From Fidelibacterota bacterium (lineage in GTDB: Bacteria; Marinisomatota; Marinisomatia; Marinisomatales; UBA1611): a stretch of DNA of 64,000 nucleotides. The translations under genes and the position numbers were made by a program. The stretch lies in contig PBAR01000007.1 of the NCBI GenBank assembly GCA_002718285.1, positions 43,501 through 107,500 on the forward strand, written 5' to 3'. Numbering within the stretch: the first letter of the stretch is position 1; each line of letters starts with the position of its first letter. The notes beneath the pieces were generated by a model, which saw only the letters and a list, made by a program, of their open reading frames with translations, was not told the origin of the DNA and searched no databases. This document shows, piece after piece, positions 1 through 9,543 of the stretch.

Positions 1-1730
1 AGATAATCCATCTCTGTACGCATAAAGCAAAGGTAGGCATCCTTTGGAGTACAAACAATCGGTTCACCCCGCACATTAAAAGATGTATTTACAATGACAG
101 GACAACCATATTTATTATTGAATTTTGTAAGCATGTTATGATAACGTGGATTTGTGTTTTTATTCACCGATTGAATCCTTGCAGAATAATCCACATGGGT
201 AATTGCTGGTACTTCTGAACGAACCAAGTTGAGTTTTTCAAGGCCAAAAAAGGAATTTTGTTCTCTTGATATTTCAATCTGTTTATTTTTATTCACATCA
301 GCAACTAAAAGCATATAAGGACTTTCCCTATCTATTTCAAAGTAATCAGTAATATTTTCTGCTCTCACCGATGGAGCGAATGGACGAAAACTTTCACGAA
401 ATTTAATTTTTAAATTTATTTTCCTCTGCATTTTTGGAGATCTTGCATCACCAATTATAGTTCGAGATCCTAAAGCTCTGGGGCCAAATTCCATTCGCCC
501 TTGAAACCAACCGACCACTTTTTCTTCAGCAATTAAATCTGAAATTTTTTCAGGCAACTCATCATCCTTAAGAGTGTCATAAACATAATCGTTCTTTTTT
601 AGAAATAATTCAATGCTATCGTTTTCAAATTCAGGACCAAGGTAGGCACCTTGCATTTTATCAGATTTGTTATTAGCTTTTCTTTGATTATTAAAATATT
701 GATGCCATGTAAACATAGCACTACCAATAGCACTACCAGCATCTCCTGCAGCAGGTTGAATCCATATATCATCAAATAAACCAGACCTTAATAATTTTCC
801 ATTAGATACACAATTTAAAGCGACACCACCAGCTAGACACAGATATTTCATTCCAGTCTCTTTTTTTACATGCTTTGCTATCTTCAATACGATCTCTTCT
901 GTCACTTCCTGAATTGAACGGGCTAGATCCATTTCTTTTTGAGTAAGTTCACTTTCTGGCTTACGGGGCGGGCCTCCAAATAGGATGTCAAATCTTGAAT
1001 TTGTCATTGTACTACCAGTACAATAATTAAAATAATCCATATCCATTCTGAAAGATCCATCCTTTTTTACATCAATCAGATTCTCATAAATCAGTTCTTT
1101 GTATTTGGGTTCACCATAAGGAGCTAAGCCCATTACTTTATATTCCCCTGAATTAACCCGAAATCCTGTATAATAAGTAAATGCAGAATATAAAAATCCT
1201 AATGAATGAGGAAATTGAATATCAGCTAATAGTTCAATTTTGTTGTTTTTACCAATGCCAAAACTCGTTGTAGACCATTCACCTACACCATCCATTGTAA
1301 TGAAAGCTGCTTCCGAAAATGGTGATGGGAAAAAAGCAGATGCAGCATGAGATTCATGATGTTTTGAAAAAATGATTTTGGAGTCATAATTGAGTTTATT
1401 CCTAATAATTTTTTTAATGTGTAATCTGCTCCCCAATTGGTTTCTTAATGCTTTATTAAAAGAAACAACCCCAATAGGAGCAAATGCAATATAAGTACTA
1501 ATAATCCGATTAAATTTTAAAATTGGTTTTTCATAATATGAAACATAGTCGATATCACTAATTTTAATTTTGCCTTGTTTTAAACAAAATTTAATAGCAT
1601 TACTAGGGAAAGAATTATCATGTTTTTTTCTAGTAAATCTCTCTTCTTGTGCTGCTGCGATAATTTCTCCATCTTTAATTAGGCATGCTGCACTATCATG
1701 ATAGAATGCTGATATTCCGATTATATACAT
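1..1730 (-). CDS. NodU/CmcH-family O-carbamoyltransferase, 3' end cut by window edge
   Basis: Transfers a carbamoyl group from carbamoyl phosphate to a hydroxyl, here probably on a sugar of the surface polysaccharide. Translating from the ATG at 1728-1730 gives about 576 codons with no stop before the left edge. The N-terminus reads MYIIGISAFYHDSAACLI, the family's nucleotide-binding start. Further on are LCLAGGVALNCVSNGKL (the HypF/NodU-type central motif, about 780-845), GPRALGSRTIIGDAR (about 440-485), FRESFRPFAPSV (about 365-400) and VNTSFNVRGEP near the C-terminus. The last visible residues, CFMRTEMDYL, are typical of the family's end, so only a short tail should be missing. The next gene upstream, an HpcH-type aldolase, ends 36 bases away, so the two are probably cotranscribed. 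The family assignment is firm; the sugar acceptor is unknown. Confidence 0.93.
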   Translation of the reverse strand, partial: MYIIGISAFYHDSAACLIKDGEIIAAAQEERFTRKKHDNSFPSNAIKFCLKQGKIKISDIDYVSYYEKPILKFNRIISTYIAFAPIGVVSFNKALRNQLGSRLHIKKIIRNKLNYDSKIIFSKHHESHAASAFFPSPFSEAAFITMDGVGEWSTTSFGIGKNNKIELLADIQFPHSLGFLYSAFTYYTGFRVNSGEYKVMGLAPYGEPKYKELIYENLIDVKKDGSFRMDMDYFNYCTGSTMTNSRFDILFGGPPRKPESELTQKEMDLARSIQEVTEEIVLKIAKHVKKETGMKYLCLAGGVALNCVSNGKLLRSGLFDDIWIQPAAGDAGSAIGSAMFTWHQYFNNQRKANNKSDKMQGAYLGPEFENDSIELFLKKNDYVYDTLKDDELPEKISDLIAEEKVVGWFQGRMEFGPRALGSRTIIGDARSPKMQRKINLKIKFRESFRPFAPSVRAENITDYFEIDRESPYMLLVADVNKNKQIEISREQNSFFGLEKLNLVRSEVPAITHVDYSARIQSVNKNTNPRYHNMLTKFNNKYGCPVIVNTSFNVRGEPIVCTPKDAYLCFMRTEMDY

Positions 1731-1766
1731 TTGGAAAGGTCTTAAATAGCTAGTTCTATTAAATCA

Positions 1767-2561
1767 TTAGCATTGATGATCAAGTAACTCTTTTACTTTT
1801 TTTACCCATGATGAAAGGACAAAAAGGTCGGATGCTAAAATTACAAATGTGTATCCTAAATCAAAACTATCTTGAATATTTTCCTCAGTTGGTTTTTCAA
1901 TTTGAGTTCCACAGCTTCTTCCAAATTTTTCACACGCCTTTATTACTTTATGTGAAGCTTCTATTACTAATTGGTTTGATGTTTCTCCTGGTACGCCTAG
2001 GGATCCAGAAATATCATATGGACCAATCATCACACCATCAATCTCATCAAACTCTAATAATTTTTCGATGTTATTGACTGCTTCAATTGATTCAACCTGA
2101 ATTATCAAAGTTGATGATTCATTCCATTTTTTAATGTAACCATCAAAATTTAATCCATAGTTATGGGCTCGATTAACACCATAGCTTCGAGAACCGATTG
2201 GAGGAAATTTTAAATGTTGAATTATATTTTCAACTTCTTTAGGCGTATTCACCATTTGTACAATTAATCCATCTGCACCTGATTCCAGCAGGGGTTTAAT
2301 CCAATCATTTGAATGAGAAACAGGTCGCGGAAAGCACAGTGTATTATCACCCTGACAAGCAGCAATAATTCGCTGAGCCTGTTCAACAGAAATAGTAGTA
2401 TGCTCCATATCAATACCAATAAAATCAAATCCAGCCTTAGCAAGAATTTCTGTTATTGATGGGTGGGATAGAGATACCCATCCTCCAAAAATTTTTTCTC
2501 GATTTTGAAAACTTTTTTTTAATTCAATCCGTTTTTCGTATAACCGATTCATTCCATCCAA
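1767..2561 (-). CDS. HpcH/HpaI-family pyruvate-type aldolase
   Basis: 264 residues, the usual length for class II 2-keto-3-deoxy acid aldolases of the HpcH/HpaI (GarL/RhmA) family. These cleave or form a bond between pyruvate and an aldehyde using a divalent metal. Seen in the sequence: GFDFIGIDMEHT (about 43-54), the arginine-rich PRPVSH stretch, SGADGLIVQMV, the metal-ligand glutamate in IQVES and the aspartate in MIGPYDISGSLG. It sits directly downstream of a CBS-domain gene and kdsA, so I infer a role in making or modifying a 3-deoxy-2-ulosonic acid rather than aromatic catabolism. The C-terminal fragment of a second member of this family lies in the gene graveyard near 33.3 kb. Family confident, substrate unknown. 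Confidence 0.85.
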   Translation of the reverse strand: MDGMNRLYEKRIELKKSFQNREKIFGGWVSLSHPSITEILAKAGFDFIGIDMEHTTISVEQAQRIIAACQGDNTLCFPRPVSHSNDWIKPLLESGADGLIVQMVNTPKEVENIIQHLKFPPIGSRSYGVNRAHNYGLNFDGYIKKWNESSTLIIQVESIEAVNNIEKLLEFDEIDGVMIGPYDISGSLGVPGETSNQLVIEASHKVIKACEKFGRSCGTQIEKPTEENIQDSFDLGYTFVILASDLFVLSSWVKKVKELLDHQC

Positions 2562-2619
2562 AATAAGTTGTTTCTATTAATTTATGATAGTGTCAAATAT
2601 ATTATTGATGAATGAAATT

Positions 2620-3039
2620 TTATCTTTCTAATAATATTTTAATAGCAGGGTGAAGGTGTAGTAAACCCAATAATTTCTGATCTTTATTAACTACTGGTAA
2701 ATCCCACACATTTTTTTCGCCCATAATTGTTACAGCATTATAAAGTAAATCACTTGCTTTACAACAAATAGGCTCAGTTATAGAATGCAAAGATGCATCA
2801 TCGACAAAAAAAGCAGAAAAAGGCTTTTGAACTTTTAGTAATTTCCGTCTGATGTCACCATCAGTAAGAATACCACAAAGTTTATTATTATTATCTACAA
2901 TGCATACGGTGCCTAAACCATAATTTCCCATTTCTTCCAATGCTTCTTTAAATAAAATAGTTTTTTTAATTATAGGGAATTGATCAGGTGTCATCATAAC
3001 ATCTCTAACCAATATTCTATTATTTTTCGGGGTGGACAT
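2620..3039 (-). CDS. stand-alone CBS-domain pair protein
   Basis: 139 residues forming two CBS domains and nothing else: roughly 8-65 (LVRDVMMTP, then GILTDGDIRRKLL) and 75-135 (MGEKNVWDLPVVN, then LLGLLHLH). It most resembles the C-terminal CBS tandem of arabinose-5-phosphate isomerase (KdsD/KpsF), but the catalytic SIS domain is absent. It overlaps the 3' end of kdsA by 20 bases, so the two are translationally coupled. KdsD makes the substrate of KdsA, so a detached CBS pair beside kdsA may regulate that step or be a relic of a split isomerase; this is inference. CBS pairs usually bind adenine nucleotides. Confidence 0.82.
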   Translation of the reverse strand: MSTPKNNRILVRDVMMTPDQFPIIKKTILFKEALEEMGNYGLGTVCIVDNNNKLCGILTDGDIRRKLLKVQKPFSAFFVDDASLHSITEPICCKASDLLYNAVTIMGEKNVWDLPVVNKDQKLLGLLHLHPAIKILLER

Positions 3040-3910
3040 TATCCTCTCCTAATTTCTCTAATATTTCCAGTCGCTTTTCATGTATGGCTTTCGCTTGGTA
3101 TAAAATGTTCTCTAGGTATTGAATATCAAGTACCGTATTAGCATCTGAAAGGGCTTCGGAAGGATTATCATGAACTTCCATAAATAGGGCCTGTATACCA
3201 GATGCAGTTGCAGAGCGAACTAAATATGGGATAAAATTTCTCTCACCACCAGAGATATTACCCATTGATGTAGGCAATTGTACAGAATGGGTAGCATCAT
3301 AGCATACTGGGTAACCAGTTTCAGCCATTATTGGAAGACAACGAGGATCATTAACTAGCATATTATACCCAAAAAAGGTCCCTCGATCAGTCAATATAAC
3401 TTTATCACAGCCAAAAGCTTCAAGCTTTCTAACAGAGTTTTTCATATTCCAAGGACTCATAAATTGACCTTTCTTCAGATGAATTGGTCTTTTGGTTTCT
3501 GCGGCAGCTCTTAGGATAGATGTTTGCCTACAAAGGTAGGCTGGTACTTGAACCAGATCACACACTTCACCAGTAGCAGGGGCCCATGAAGGATCAGAAA
3601 AATCTGACACCACTGGAGCACCAAATTCATTTCTTATATCAGACAAAATTTTTAATCCATGGTCAACACCAAGTCCATGAAAACTGGTTGGTGATGACCT
3701 ACAATCTTTATCATAACATGATTTAAATACCCATGGAATATCTACCCGTTTACAAATTGAACCGATCTCATATGCCATTTTAAATGCATGCTCCCGACTC
3801 TCAATTGCACATGGACCTCCAAAGAACACTAATGGCAATTTATAGCCAATCTTTACTTGATTTACATTTCCATAACCAATCATAAATGATTTATTTATTT
3901 GATTTTCCAC
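3020..3910 (-). CDS. kdsA: 3-deoxy-D-manno-octulosonate 8-phosphate synthase
   Basis: Condenses phosphoenolpyruvate with arabinose 5-phosphate to give Kdo-8-phosphate, the precursor of the LPS inner-core sugar or of Kdo in capsules. 296 residues, slightly longer than typical (about 265-285). Family motifs seen: GGPCAIESREHA, FKSCYDKDCRSS, VPAYLCRQTSILRAAA, KKGQFMSPW, LTDRGTFFGYNMLV, YDATHSVQLP and FMEVHDNPSEALSD. Cys34 in GGPCAIES marks the metal-dependent class (Aquifex type) rather than the metal-independent E. coli class. A 235-base gap separates it from the gene upstream, so it may head its own transcript with the CBS, aldolase and carbamoyltransferase genes downstream. No intact kdsB is in the window; only a truncated relic at 32.8-33.2 kb. 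Confidence 0.94.
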   Translation of the reverse strand: MENQINKSFMIGYGNVNQVKIGYKLPLVFFGGPCAIESREHAFKMAYEIGSICKRVDIPWVFKSCYDKDCRSSPTSFHGLGVDHGLKILSDIRNEFGAPVVSDFSDPSWAPATGEVCDLVQVPAYLCRQTSILRAAAETKRPIHLKKGQFMSPWNMKNSVRKLEAFGCDKVILTDRGTFFGYNMLVNDPRCLPIMAETGYPVCYDATHSVQLPTSMGNISGGERNFIPYLVRSATASGIQALFMEVHDNPSEALSDANTVLDIQYLENILYQAKAIHEKRLEILEKLGEDNVHPEK

Positions 3911-4145
3911 TACTTACCTTTCAACCTGTTTTAATAAACATATTTATATTAATAATAACTATATAGACCACATTGGTGATAATACTGTTCAAAACACAAA
4001 TTATTTTCAAAAAATTTTGCAAGTCATAAATATAGTATAAAGTTTAAATTGTTGTCTAATCATTTAATATAGAAACATATTATTTATAGCCATAATTAAT
4101 GTTTACACAACTTCATTGAACCTTTCATTTTTTCTGCGCTCAAAA

Positions 4146-5987
4146 TTAGTTATAAAATACATTAATGTTGTTATTATCAATTTCTGAAAAATAATTTAAT
4201 GATACATTATTACTAATTGCTTGAAATTTATTTTTTTCTCCCTTTTTCATACTCAATACTGAGTTTACAATATCTATTAATTCGTTAGTATTATAAACGG
4301 GTTTTAAAGGATAATCATACCAAGCAAGCGGATCCAAAAAGATATTATTTTCTGGTACAATTCTAATCAAAGGAACACCTTCAATAATAGTTTCAATAAT
4401 AGTTACAGAGCCTCCAGTTGACAACACCATATCTGTATTTGACAACCAGTCTTGTATAATTCCATTCTCCGCATATTCAACATTACGCATGCCAATTAAT
4501 TCTAAAAAATATTCTAACGCTTTATAGTCTAGTAAAGGATGTCTCCTTATATAAAAATAATAATTCGGAAAATATTTTGAAATTATTTTCGCTTTATGAA
4601 TTAGATCAAATGCTAGATCAATATCAAATGCCAAAGGTAGAAAAAAATTAGGTTTTTTAATATTTAGTCTTTGTCTAGAATGTTTTGCTTTTTTTGGTAT
4701 AAAGCGCAAACTAGGACCAGAGACTAATTTATGGTTTGGAAAACCAGCATTTTTTAAAACTTCAGTATATATAGGACCACTGCAAATAATCTTATCTGGG
4801 ACCGGGTGAAAAACAGCTTCATTATTTCCTAAAAACATACCTAACTGATTTTCATACCACATACTATGCTGGTATGCTATAACATCCGAATTAGGAAAAT
4901 AATTTTTACAGCCTAGAATAAATAGTTTTTCAATCTTATTATTCTCAAACGGGTAATAAAATCTATCTATATTATAACCTATATCTTTTAATCGCTTTAA
5001 TAATGGATAACATAAGTCTGAGAAAACATCTATTCTAAAACCTTGTTGTAATTGGATTTCGCGAAATATTAGTGTTAAATCTAACTCGCCCAATTTAACA
5101 TTTTCTAAAGGATTGATAATCTGTTTTAAACCCAAATATATAGGTTTAAAGTAATCGATTAATTTCAAATAATGATATTGACATAAAAAAGAAATATCCT
5201 GTTGCTTCATCATTAAATATGTTTCGCTAATAGATCCGATATTAAAAAATATTGGCAGTATAATAACTTTAGTCCCTTTTGTTTTAAGTACATCTGGTAA
5301 AACTCCAAAATTTCGATCTTTGTAAATACCATCATTTTTTAAAACACCTTTAGTAATCCAAGACCTAATTATCACATACTTGTGTTTTTTAATATCATTT
5401 AAGGGTAACTTGTTGAAAATTAAAAATGCTAATATTCGATTATTAAAACTTTGATATAAAAACCTACCCACTCTATAGACATATAATAAAATCAATGAAA
5501 ATAGATATACTGTTCTAGCTATTCTTTTTCCAGGTTTAATAATATAAATATTTTTCTTGGAACATATATTTGAAATACTATCTATTAACGCGCGACTATC
5601 CGCAATAAAAATTAGCCTTATTTCATTGTCACTATTGAAATGGTCATCGATTATCTTTTTTGCGCAAAACAAATATGCAATGTTTAGTTGCAATGGTATT
5701 GAAGCTGAATTTCTTGACGCAATTTCAGATTGCCACCAATGTAAATAATTATTCTCCTCACTCAATTTAGAGAATAAATCTAAGTAGGGTATCTGCATCT
5801 TTTTTATTTCCTCATTAAACCTACTATATAGATTTAAAACTTTGCACCCATCAGGCATAATTTTATTTAATCGCAGATATGATCTATAATCTTTTGAAAG
5901 CAGATAACATAAATCATTATTTTTTATAATTAATGGCAATTTTGAAAATGCTTCTTTTTTTTCTAGAAGAATTAGTTCTTTAATCAA
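4146..5987 (-). CDS. putative GT-B-like surface carbohydrate transferase
   Basis: 613 residues, not confidently recognised. A hydrophobic stretch near 157-190 (YLFSLILLYVYRVG) may touch the membrane. The C-terminal third looks like the nucleotide-sugar binding half of a GT-B fold: DKIICSGPIY, then TDMVLSTGGSVTIIETIIEGVPLIRI, which has the Gly-rich turn and the Glu expected there. It resembles long surface-carbohydrate proteins I associate with Leptospira-type O-antigen loci, from memory only. It ends 12 bases before the polysaccharide deacetylase gene boundary and lies in the same run of leftward genes. It could be a glycosyltransferase or a related polymer-modifying enzyme. Confidence 0.5.
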   Translation of the reverse strand: MIKELILLEKKEAFSKLPLIIKNNDLCYLLSKDYRSYLRLNKIMPDGCKVLNLYSRFNEEIKKMQIPYLDLFSKLSEENNYLHWWQSEIASRNSASIPLQLNIAYLFCAKKIIDDHFNSDNEIRLIFIADSRALIDSISNICSKKNIYIIKPGKRIARTVYLFSLILLYVYRVGRFLYQSFNNRILAFLIFNKLPLNDIKKHKYVIIRSWITKGVLKNDGIYKDRNFGVLPDVLKTKGTKVIILPIFFNIGSISETYLMMKQQDISFLCQYHYLKLIDYFKPIYLGLKQIINPLENVKLGELDLTLIFREIQLQQGFRIDVFSDLCYPLLKRLKDIGYNIDRFYYPFENNKIEKLFILGCKNYFPNSDVIAYQHSMWYENQLGMFLGNNEAVFHPVPDKIICSGPIYTEVLKNAGFPNHKLVSGPSLRFIPKKAKHSRQRLNIKKPNFFLPLAFDIDLAFDLIHKAKIISKYFPNYYFYIRRHPLLDYKALEYFLELIGMRNVEYAENGIIQDWLSNTDMVLSTGGSVTIIETIIEGVPLIRIVPENNIFLDPLAWYDYPLKPVYNTNELIDIVNSVLSMKKGEKNKFQAISNNVSLNYFSEIDNNNINVFYN

Positions 5988-5999
5988 ACTTCACCATAG

Positions 6000-6932
6000 T
6001 TAGAATTGAAAACTTTTTCTTAAAATATTAAACCAGATTCTTGAATTAGAATTATTAAAACTATTCAATGGAATTCTATGCAAATATTGTGAATTAACAT
6101 TATTATTGATCATAGGAAAGGAACTGAATACTTTCTTCGATCCAATTTTTAGTATTAATTCTATCTGTTTATTTGAAAAACAAGTTCCAGGTTGACCAAA
6201 CGGAAAAGCAAACATATTCCTGGAATTAGGGTATTTCTTTAATTCTTCATCATTCTTAAAATAAGATTTTAAAAATTCTTTATCAGACATTAATAACGAA
6301 ACATCATGATTATAGAGGTGGTTACCAAAAAATACTAAATTATTTGATGATACTGATTTTAGGTCATTTTCTGTTGCGAAGTTTCCAACATAACCATTGA
6401 CTTCATCTTTATAAGTCTTGTTCTTCGTTCTTAAGAAGGAATTAACTATATTCCTGGAACAATGTAGAAATAGCGGTTTTTCCTTTAGATTTACTTTAAT
6501 TTTTGCAGCAACATGCCGATTAAAATCAGGAGAGTTTTCAGAAAGATATGTAATTAATCCTGACCAGAATATTCCCCCTTTTATAGGTTCCATATTAAGA
6601 AAAACAATAGAAGGTAAGTTATGCTTTTCCAATATAGGAATCGCATTTGTGAAATAACTCTTAAAACCATCATCAAATGTTATCAAGGCTGCATGTGCAG
6701 GGATTTCCCCTAACAATAAAGCATCTGGGCTAATTACATTGAATTTTTTATTAATATAATCGATCTGATATTCAAAAATGCTTGGGGGTACATTCAGATC
6801 ATGGTTATGACTAAACTCACTGGGGTTATTTGATATATCATGATAGCAAAAGATAGTTAATCTTTTTTTAGTAAAATATTTACCTAAAGGACTAAATACG
6901 CCACCAACCAATGATCTAACTATAGATTTCAA
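6000..6932 (-). CDS. NodB-family polysaccharide deacetylase
   Basis: 310 residues. Deacetylates N-acetyl amino sugars, or occasionally O-acetyl groups, on glycans using a metal and a catalytic Asp. Seen: the N-terminal FCYHDIS segment (about 28-34), the catalytic motif LITFDDGFKS with Asp87/Asp88, and a later metal-ligand stretch FGNHLYNHD with two spaced histidines. No convincing signal peptide is visible, so it may act on lipid-linked or cytosolic intermediates. It lies between the putative transferase downstream and a GNAT acetyltransferase upstream (19-base gap). The neighbouring acyltransferase suggests that acetyl groups are removed and replaced on the same sugar; that is inference. Confidence 0.85.
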   Translation of the reverse strand: MKSIVRSLVGGVFSPLGKYFTKKRLTIFCYHDISNNPSEFSHNHDLNVPPSIFEYQIDYINKKFNVISPDALLLGEIPAHAALITFDDGFKSYFTNAIPILEKHNLPSIVFLNMEPIKGGIFWSGLITYLSENSPDFNRHVAAKIKVNLKEKPLFLHCSRNIVNSFLRTKNKTYKDEVNGYVGNFATENDLKSVSSNNLVFFGNHLYNHDVSLLMSDKEFLKSYFKNDEELKKYPNSRNMFAFPFGQPGTCFSNKQIELILKIGSKKVFSSFPMINNNVNSQYLHRIPLNSFNNSNSRIWFNILRKSFQF

Positions 6933-6951
6933 GTGTTCAAATGAAAATCAA

Positions 6952-8052
6952 TCAAATATTATCAGAATCACCTATGGTAAAATGCCAGGAAGTACAATTA
7001 TTTATTTCTTTTGCAAACTCATTTTGATAACAGATAACGGGAACATTTCCTCTTGCAAAGAACCCTTTTTTCTTCAAAAGTTTAAAATATGAACCATCAT
7101 CAACGCACCACAAACCCACCTGGTTTACACCAATTTTAAAAGCATAATTTATTATATAATTTATCCCAACATAAATAGCATTTTCCTCACCAGGCAAGGT
7201 AAGATAATCAGCAACCATAATATTTTTGTAGATATCATCACTTATTAATCTAAAAACCATATAACCAATTAAAGTTTTGTTCTTTCGCAAAAGAATTAAT
7301 TTATATTTATTGGGATTATCTAAATAACGCCAAACCATAGCCTTTGCATCTCTATTTATAATAAATTCAAATTCTTGTTTGGCTTGATTCCAAAAATCGT
7401 CCCAATCCCGAGGAACCTGGTTTATTTCTTCGACTACTAATGTTTTATCCAAGAAAAAGAAGATGTTTTTTATCTTAAAATACAAAAAGGAAAATATTGA
7501 AACTATTGAACTGATTATGCTACCTGGGATCCAATGACTTCTTTTTTGAATATTAGGCTTGATATTAACAGGAAAAATCAATGACCTTACATGAAGATTT
7601 TTAATAATATCAAAATTGGCTTTTTTCTGGTACCCTGGTAGAGACAATTCATTAGGAGTGCCATAGACAAAATTGATATCTTTACTTTCTGCGTCTTCTC
7701 TAGTTTGGTTAATAAGCAGAGAAAACATTCCTTGCCTCAAGTATTCAGGATGTGTATATGTATCACCAATTTCTGCAGCATTGATAACTTTGCCTTTATA
7801 TATTAATAATTTTGGTGTGACACTAGTAATTGATGCTATTCTATTTCCATCTTTAATTAAATTGATAATACCGGGCTGGATATAGTTATCAACAATTTTC
7901 CAATTGAAAAAACCCATATTCCCATAATCACCTATCCCCGAGAAGAGTTCCTTGAAAAATAAACCAATTTTTGATAAATCTCCATGTTCATATAGGATAT
8001 GGTTCCATTTCTTTTTCTGTATATTTTTTTCATTTGATTTTTCTTCATTCAA
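6952..8052 (-). CDS. GNAT-family N-acyltransferase, long form
   Basis: 366 residues with an N-terminal GNAT core: residues about 80-125 carry VINAAEIGDTYTHPEYLRQG, whose R-Q-G element corresponds to the acyl-CoA pyrophosphate loop, followed by a helix and FVYGTPNELSLPGYQKKANF. A second half (about 210-360) looks like another degenerate GNAT-type fold (KAMVWRYLDNP, LIGYMVFRLI). Two-lobed GNATs of this kind are frequent in polysaccharide loci. It sits between wzx (16 bases upstream) and the deacetylase, so it probably acylates an amino sugar of the repeat unit. The acyl donor and acceptor cannot be read from the sequence. Confidence 0.72.
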   Translation of the reverse strand: MNEEKSNEKNIQKKKWNHILYEHGDLSKIGLFFKELFSGIGDYGNMGFFNWKIVDNYIQPGIINLIKDGNRIASITSVTPKLLIYKGKVINAAEIGDTYTHPEYLRQGMFSLLINQTREDAESKDINFVYGTPNELSLPGYQKKANFDIIKNLHVRSLIFPVNIKPNIQKRSHWIPGSIISSIVSIFSFLYFKIKNIFFFLDKTLVVEEINQVPRDWDDFWNQAKQEFEFIINRDAKAMVWRYLDNPNKYKLILLRKNKTLIGYMVFRLISDDIYKNIMVADYLTLPGEENAIYVGINYIINYAFKIGVNQVGLWCVDDGSYFKLLKKKGFFARGNVPVICYQNEFAKEINNCTSWHFTIGDSDNI

Positions 8053-8067
8053 AATTATTACCTTGTC

Positions 8068-9543
8068 TTATATTAGTGAAAGTTTCTTTAAAAAGATGGC
8101 ATCCTTAACTACTGAATAATTTTCTTTTGTAATTATCCTGTATCTTACTCCAAGATACAAAAAAACCGCCATAAAAATAAATTTTAGGGCTAAGGAAAAA
8201 AGGTATGGCGTACCTAGTAAATACAAGAAAATGGTAGAAAAAGACCCAATAAAAAATATTGTCAAAATCTGACTAATTTTTTTCCATTCCCAATTAATTT
8301 TATAATAGTGTTGAGCAACAATTATACTTATAGGTGTTAATATTGATGCAGATAATAATGTAGCCCATGCTGCACCAATTGCACCATATTTCATAATAAA
8401 AGGTATATTTAATCCAATATTTAGACCAATACCACATATGTTAAGAAAAGATATAAAATGTGTTTTCTTCATATAAGTAATCTGCATCCCAAGTATTTTT
8501 TCAAAGAAAAAAGATATGTAGTATATACATAATATTGTAATAATAGGTATTGCCCCATGATAACTAATTGGCGTCATTATTGTTATAACTTCTTCTGACA
8601 ATAATGCCAAAATAAATGCCATTAGAATGGTTATATAAAAAAATGGAGTCAGGTACTTTCCAATTGATTCACTCCCCTGCTCATGTTGCTCAAACATGCG
8701 TTGGTAGATTTGTGGGCCAAATACATTTGACAATGCTGTCATTAAAGAAAATAAAATATCTGTGACCCTTCTGCCTATATGATATATCCCCACACCTCCC
8801 ATTGTAGCTAATAAACTAATTAAATATTTGTCAAATTGAGAACCCAATAACCTTAAAAATATACTTGGGGTTAAAGGGTAGCTTATCTTTAATGATTCCA
8901 ACAGGATATTTTTATTGATTGAAAAATTAAATTTCATTAAAAATAAATAGCTTAATAATATGAATAATATGATACCAGTAATCATCTGAGCTATAACTAA
9001 CCCAATAATACCGATTCTTATATATGCTACCAAAAAAAGAGATATAATAAAATATATAATAGAGCTTAAAATTCTGTATAAAACATAAGGTTTTGCTTTT
9101 TCCTCATTCTTTAAAAAGATGAAAAAGAAATTATTAATGGTAGAGAAAAATAACTGAGCCACACATGATGTCAATATCAAAGTACCATACTGTGCAGATC
9201 CAGATAGAATAATAGATATATAGCTTTTGAATAAATAAGTTATAAGGGCTAATACAACAAAATTTGTAATCACAAAAACAAGACTTGAATAAAGAAGTTG
9301 TGCTAGTTTCTCAGAATTATCACTATATTTAAAATAATTTCTTTCGAAGGCAAGTGAAATACCAAAATTTGCCAATCCACAAATGAAGGATGAATAAAGG
9401 AAGGCTATGGCCAAAACACCATAATCCTCAGGACTCAGAATACGGGTGAATATTGGAATTGTTATAACTGGCAACAGACTACTTATACCTAATGGTAACA
9501 TATAAATGAAGGAGTTTCGTATCTGTTTTGACTTCTCAAGCAT
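8068..9543 (-). CDS. wzx: Wzx-type polysaccharide flippase (MATE/PST superfamily)
   Basis: 491 residues, strongly hydrophobic throughout with about 12-14 membrane segments. It begins with the typical SFIYMLPLGISSLLPVITIP and IFTRILSPEDYGVLAIAF, the start seen in oligosaccharide flippases. These translocate the undecaprenyl-diphosphate-linked repeat unit from the cytoplasmic to the periplasmic face. A charged loop (QRMFEQHEQGSESIGK) sits near the middle of the protein. The start codon overlaps the 3' end of the next upstream gene by 8 bases. It supports a Wzx/Wzy-type assembly route, consistent with the Wzz-like and SLBB export proteins elsewhere in the window, although I did not identify a Wzy. 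Confidence 0.88.
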   Translation of the reverse strand: MLEKSKQIRNSFIYMLPLGISSLLPVITIPIFTRILSPEDYGVLAIAFLYSSFICGLANFGISLAFERNYFKYSDNSEKLAQLLYSSLVFVITNFVVLALITYLFKSYISIILSGSAQYGTLILTSCVAQLFFSTINNFFFIFLKNEEKAKPYVLYRILSSIIYFIISLFLVAYIRIGIIGLVIAQMITGIILFILLSYLFLMKFNFSINKNILLESLKISYPLTPSIFLRLLGSQFDKYLISLLATMGGVGIYHIGRRVTDILFSLMTALSNVFGPQIYQRMFEQHEQGSESIGKYLTPFFYITILMAFILALLSEEVITIMTPISYHGAIPIITILCIYYISFFFEKILGMQITYMKKTHFISFLNICGIGLNIGLNIPFIMKYGAIGAAWATLLSASILTPISIIVAQHYYKINWEWKKISQILTIFFIGSFSTIFLYLLGTPYLFSLALKFIFMAVFLYLGVRYRIITKENYSVVKDAIFLKKLSLI

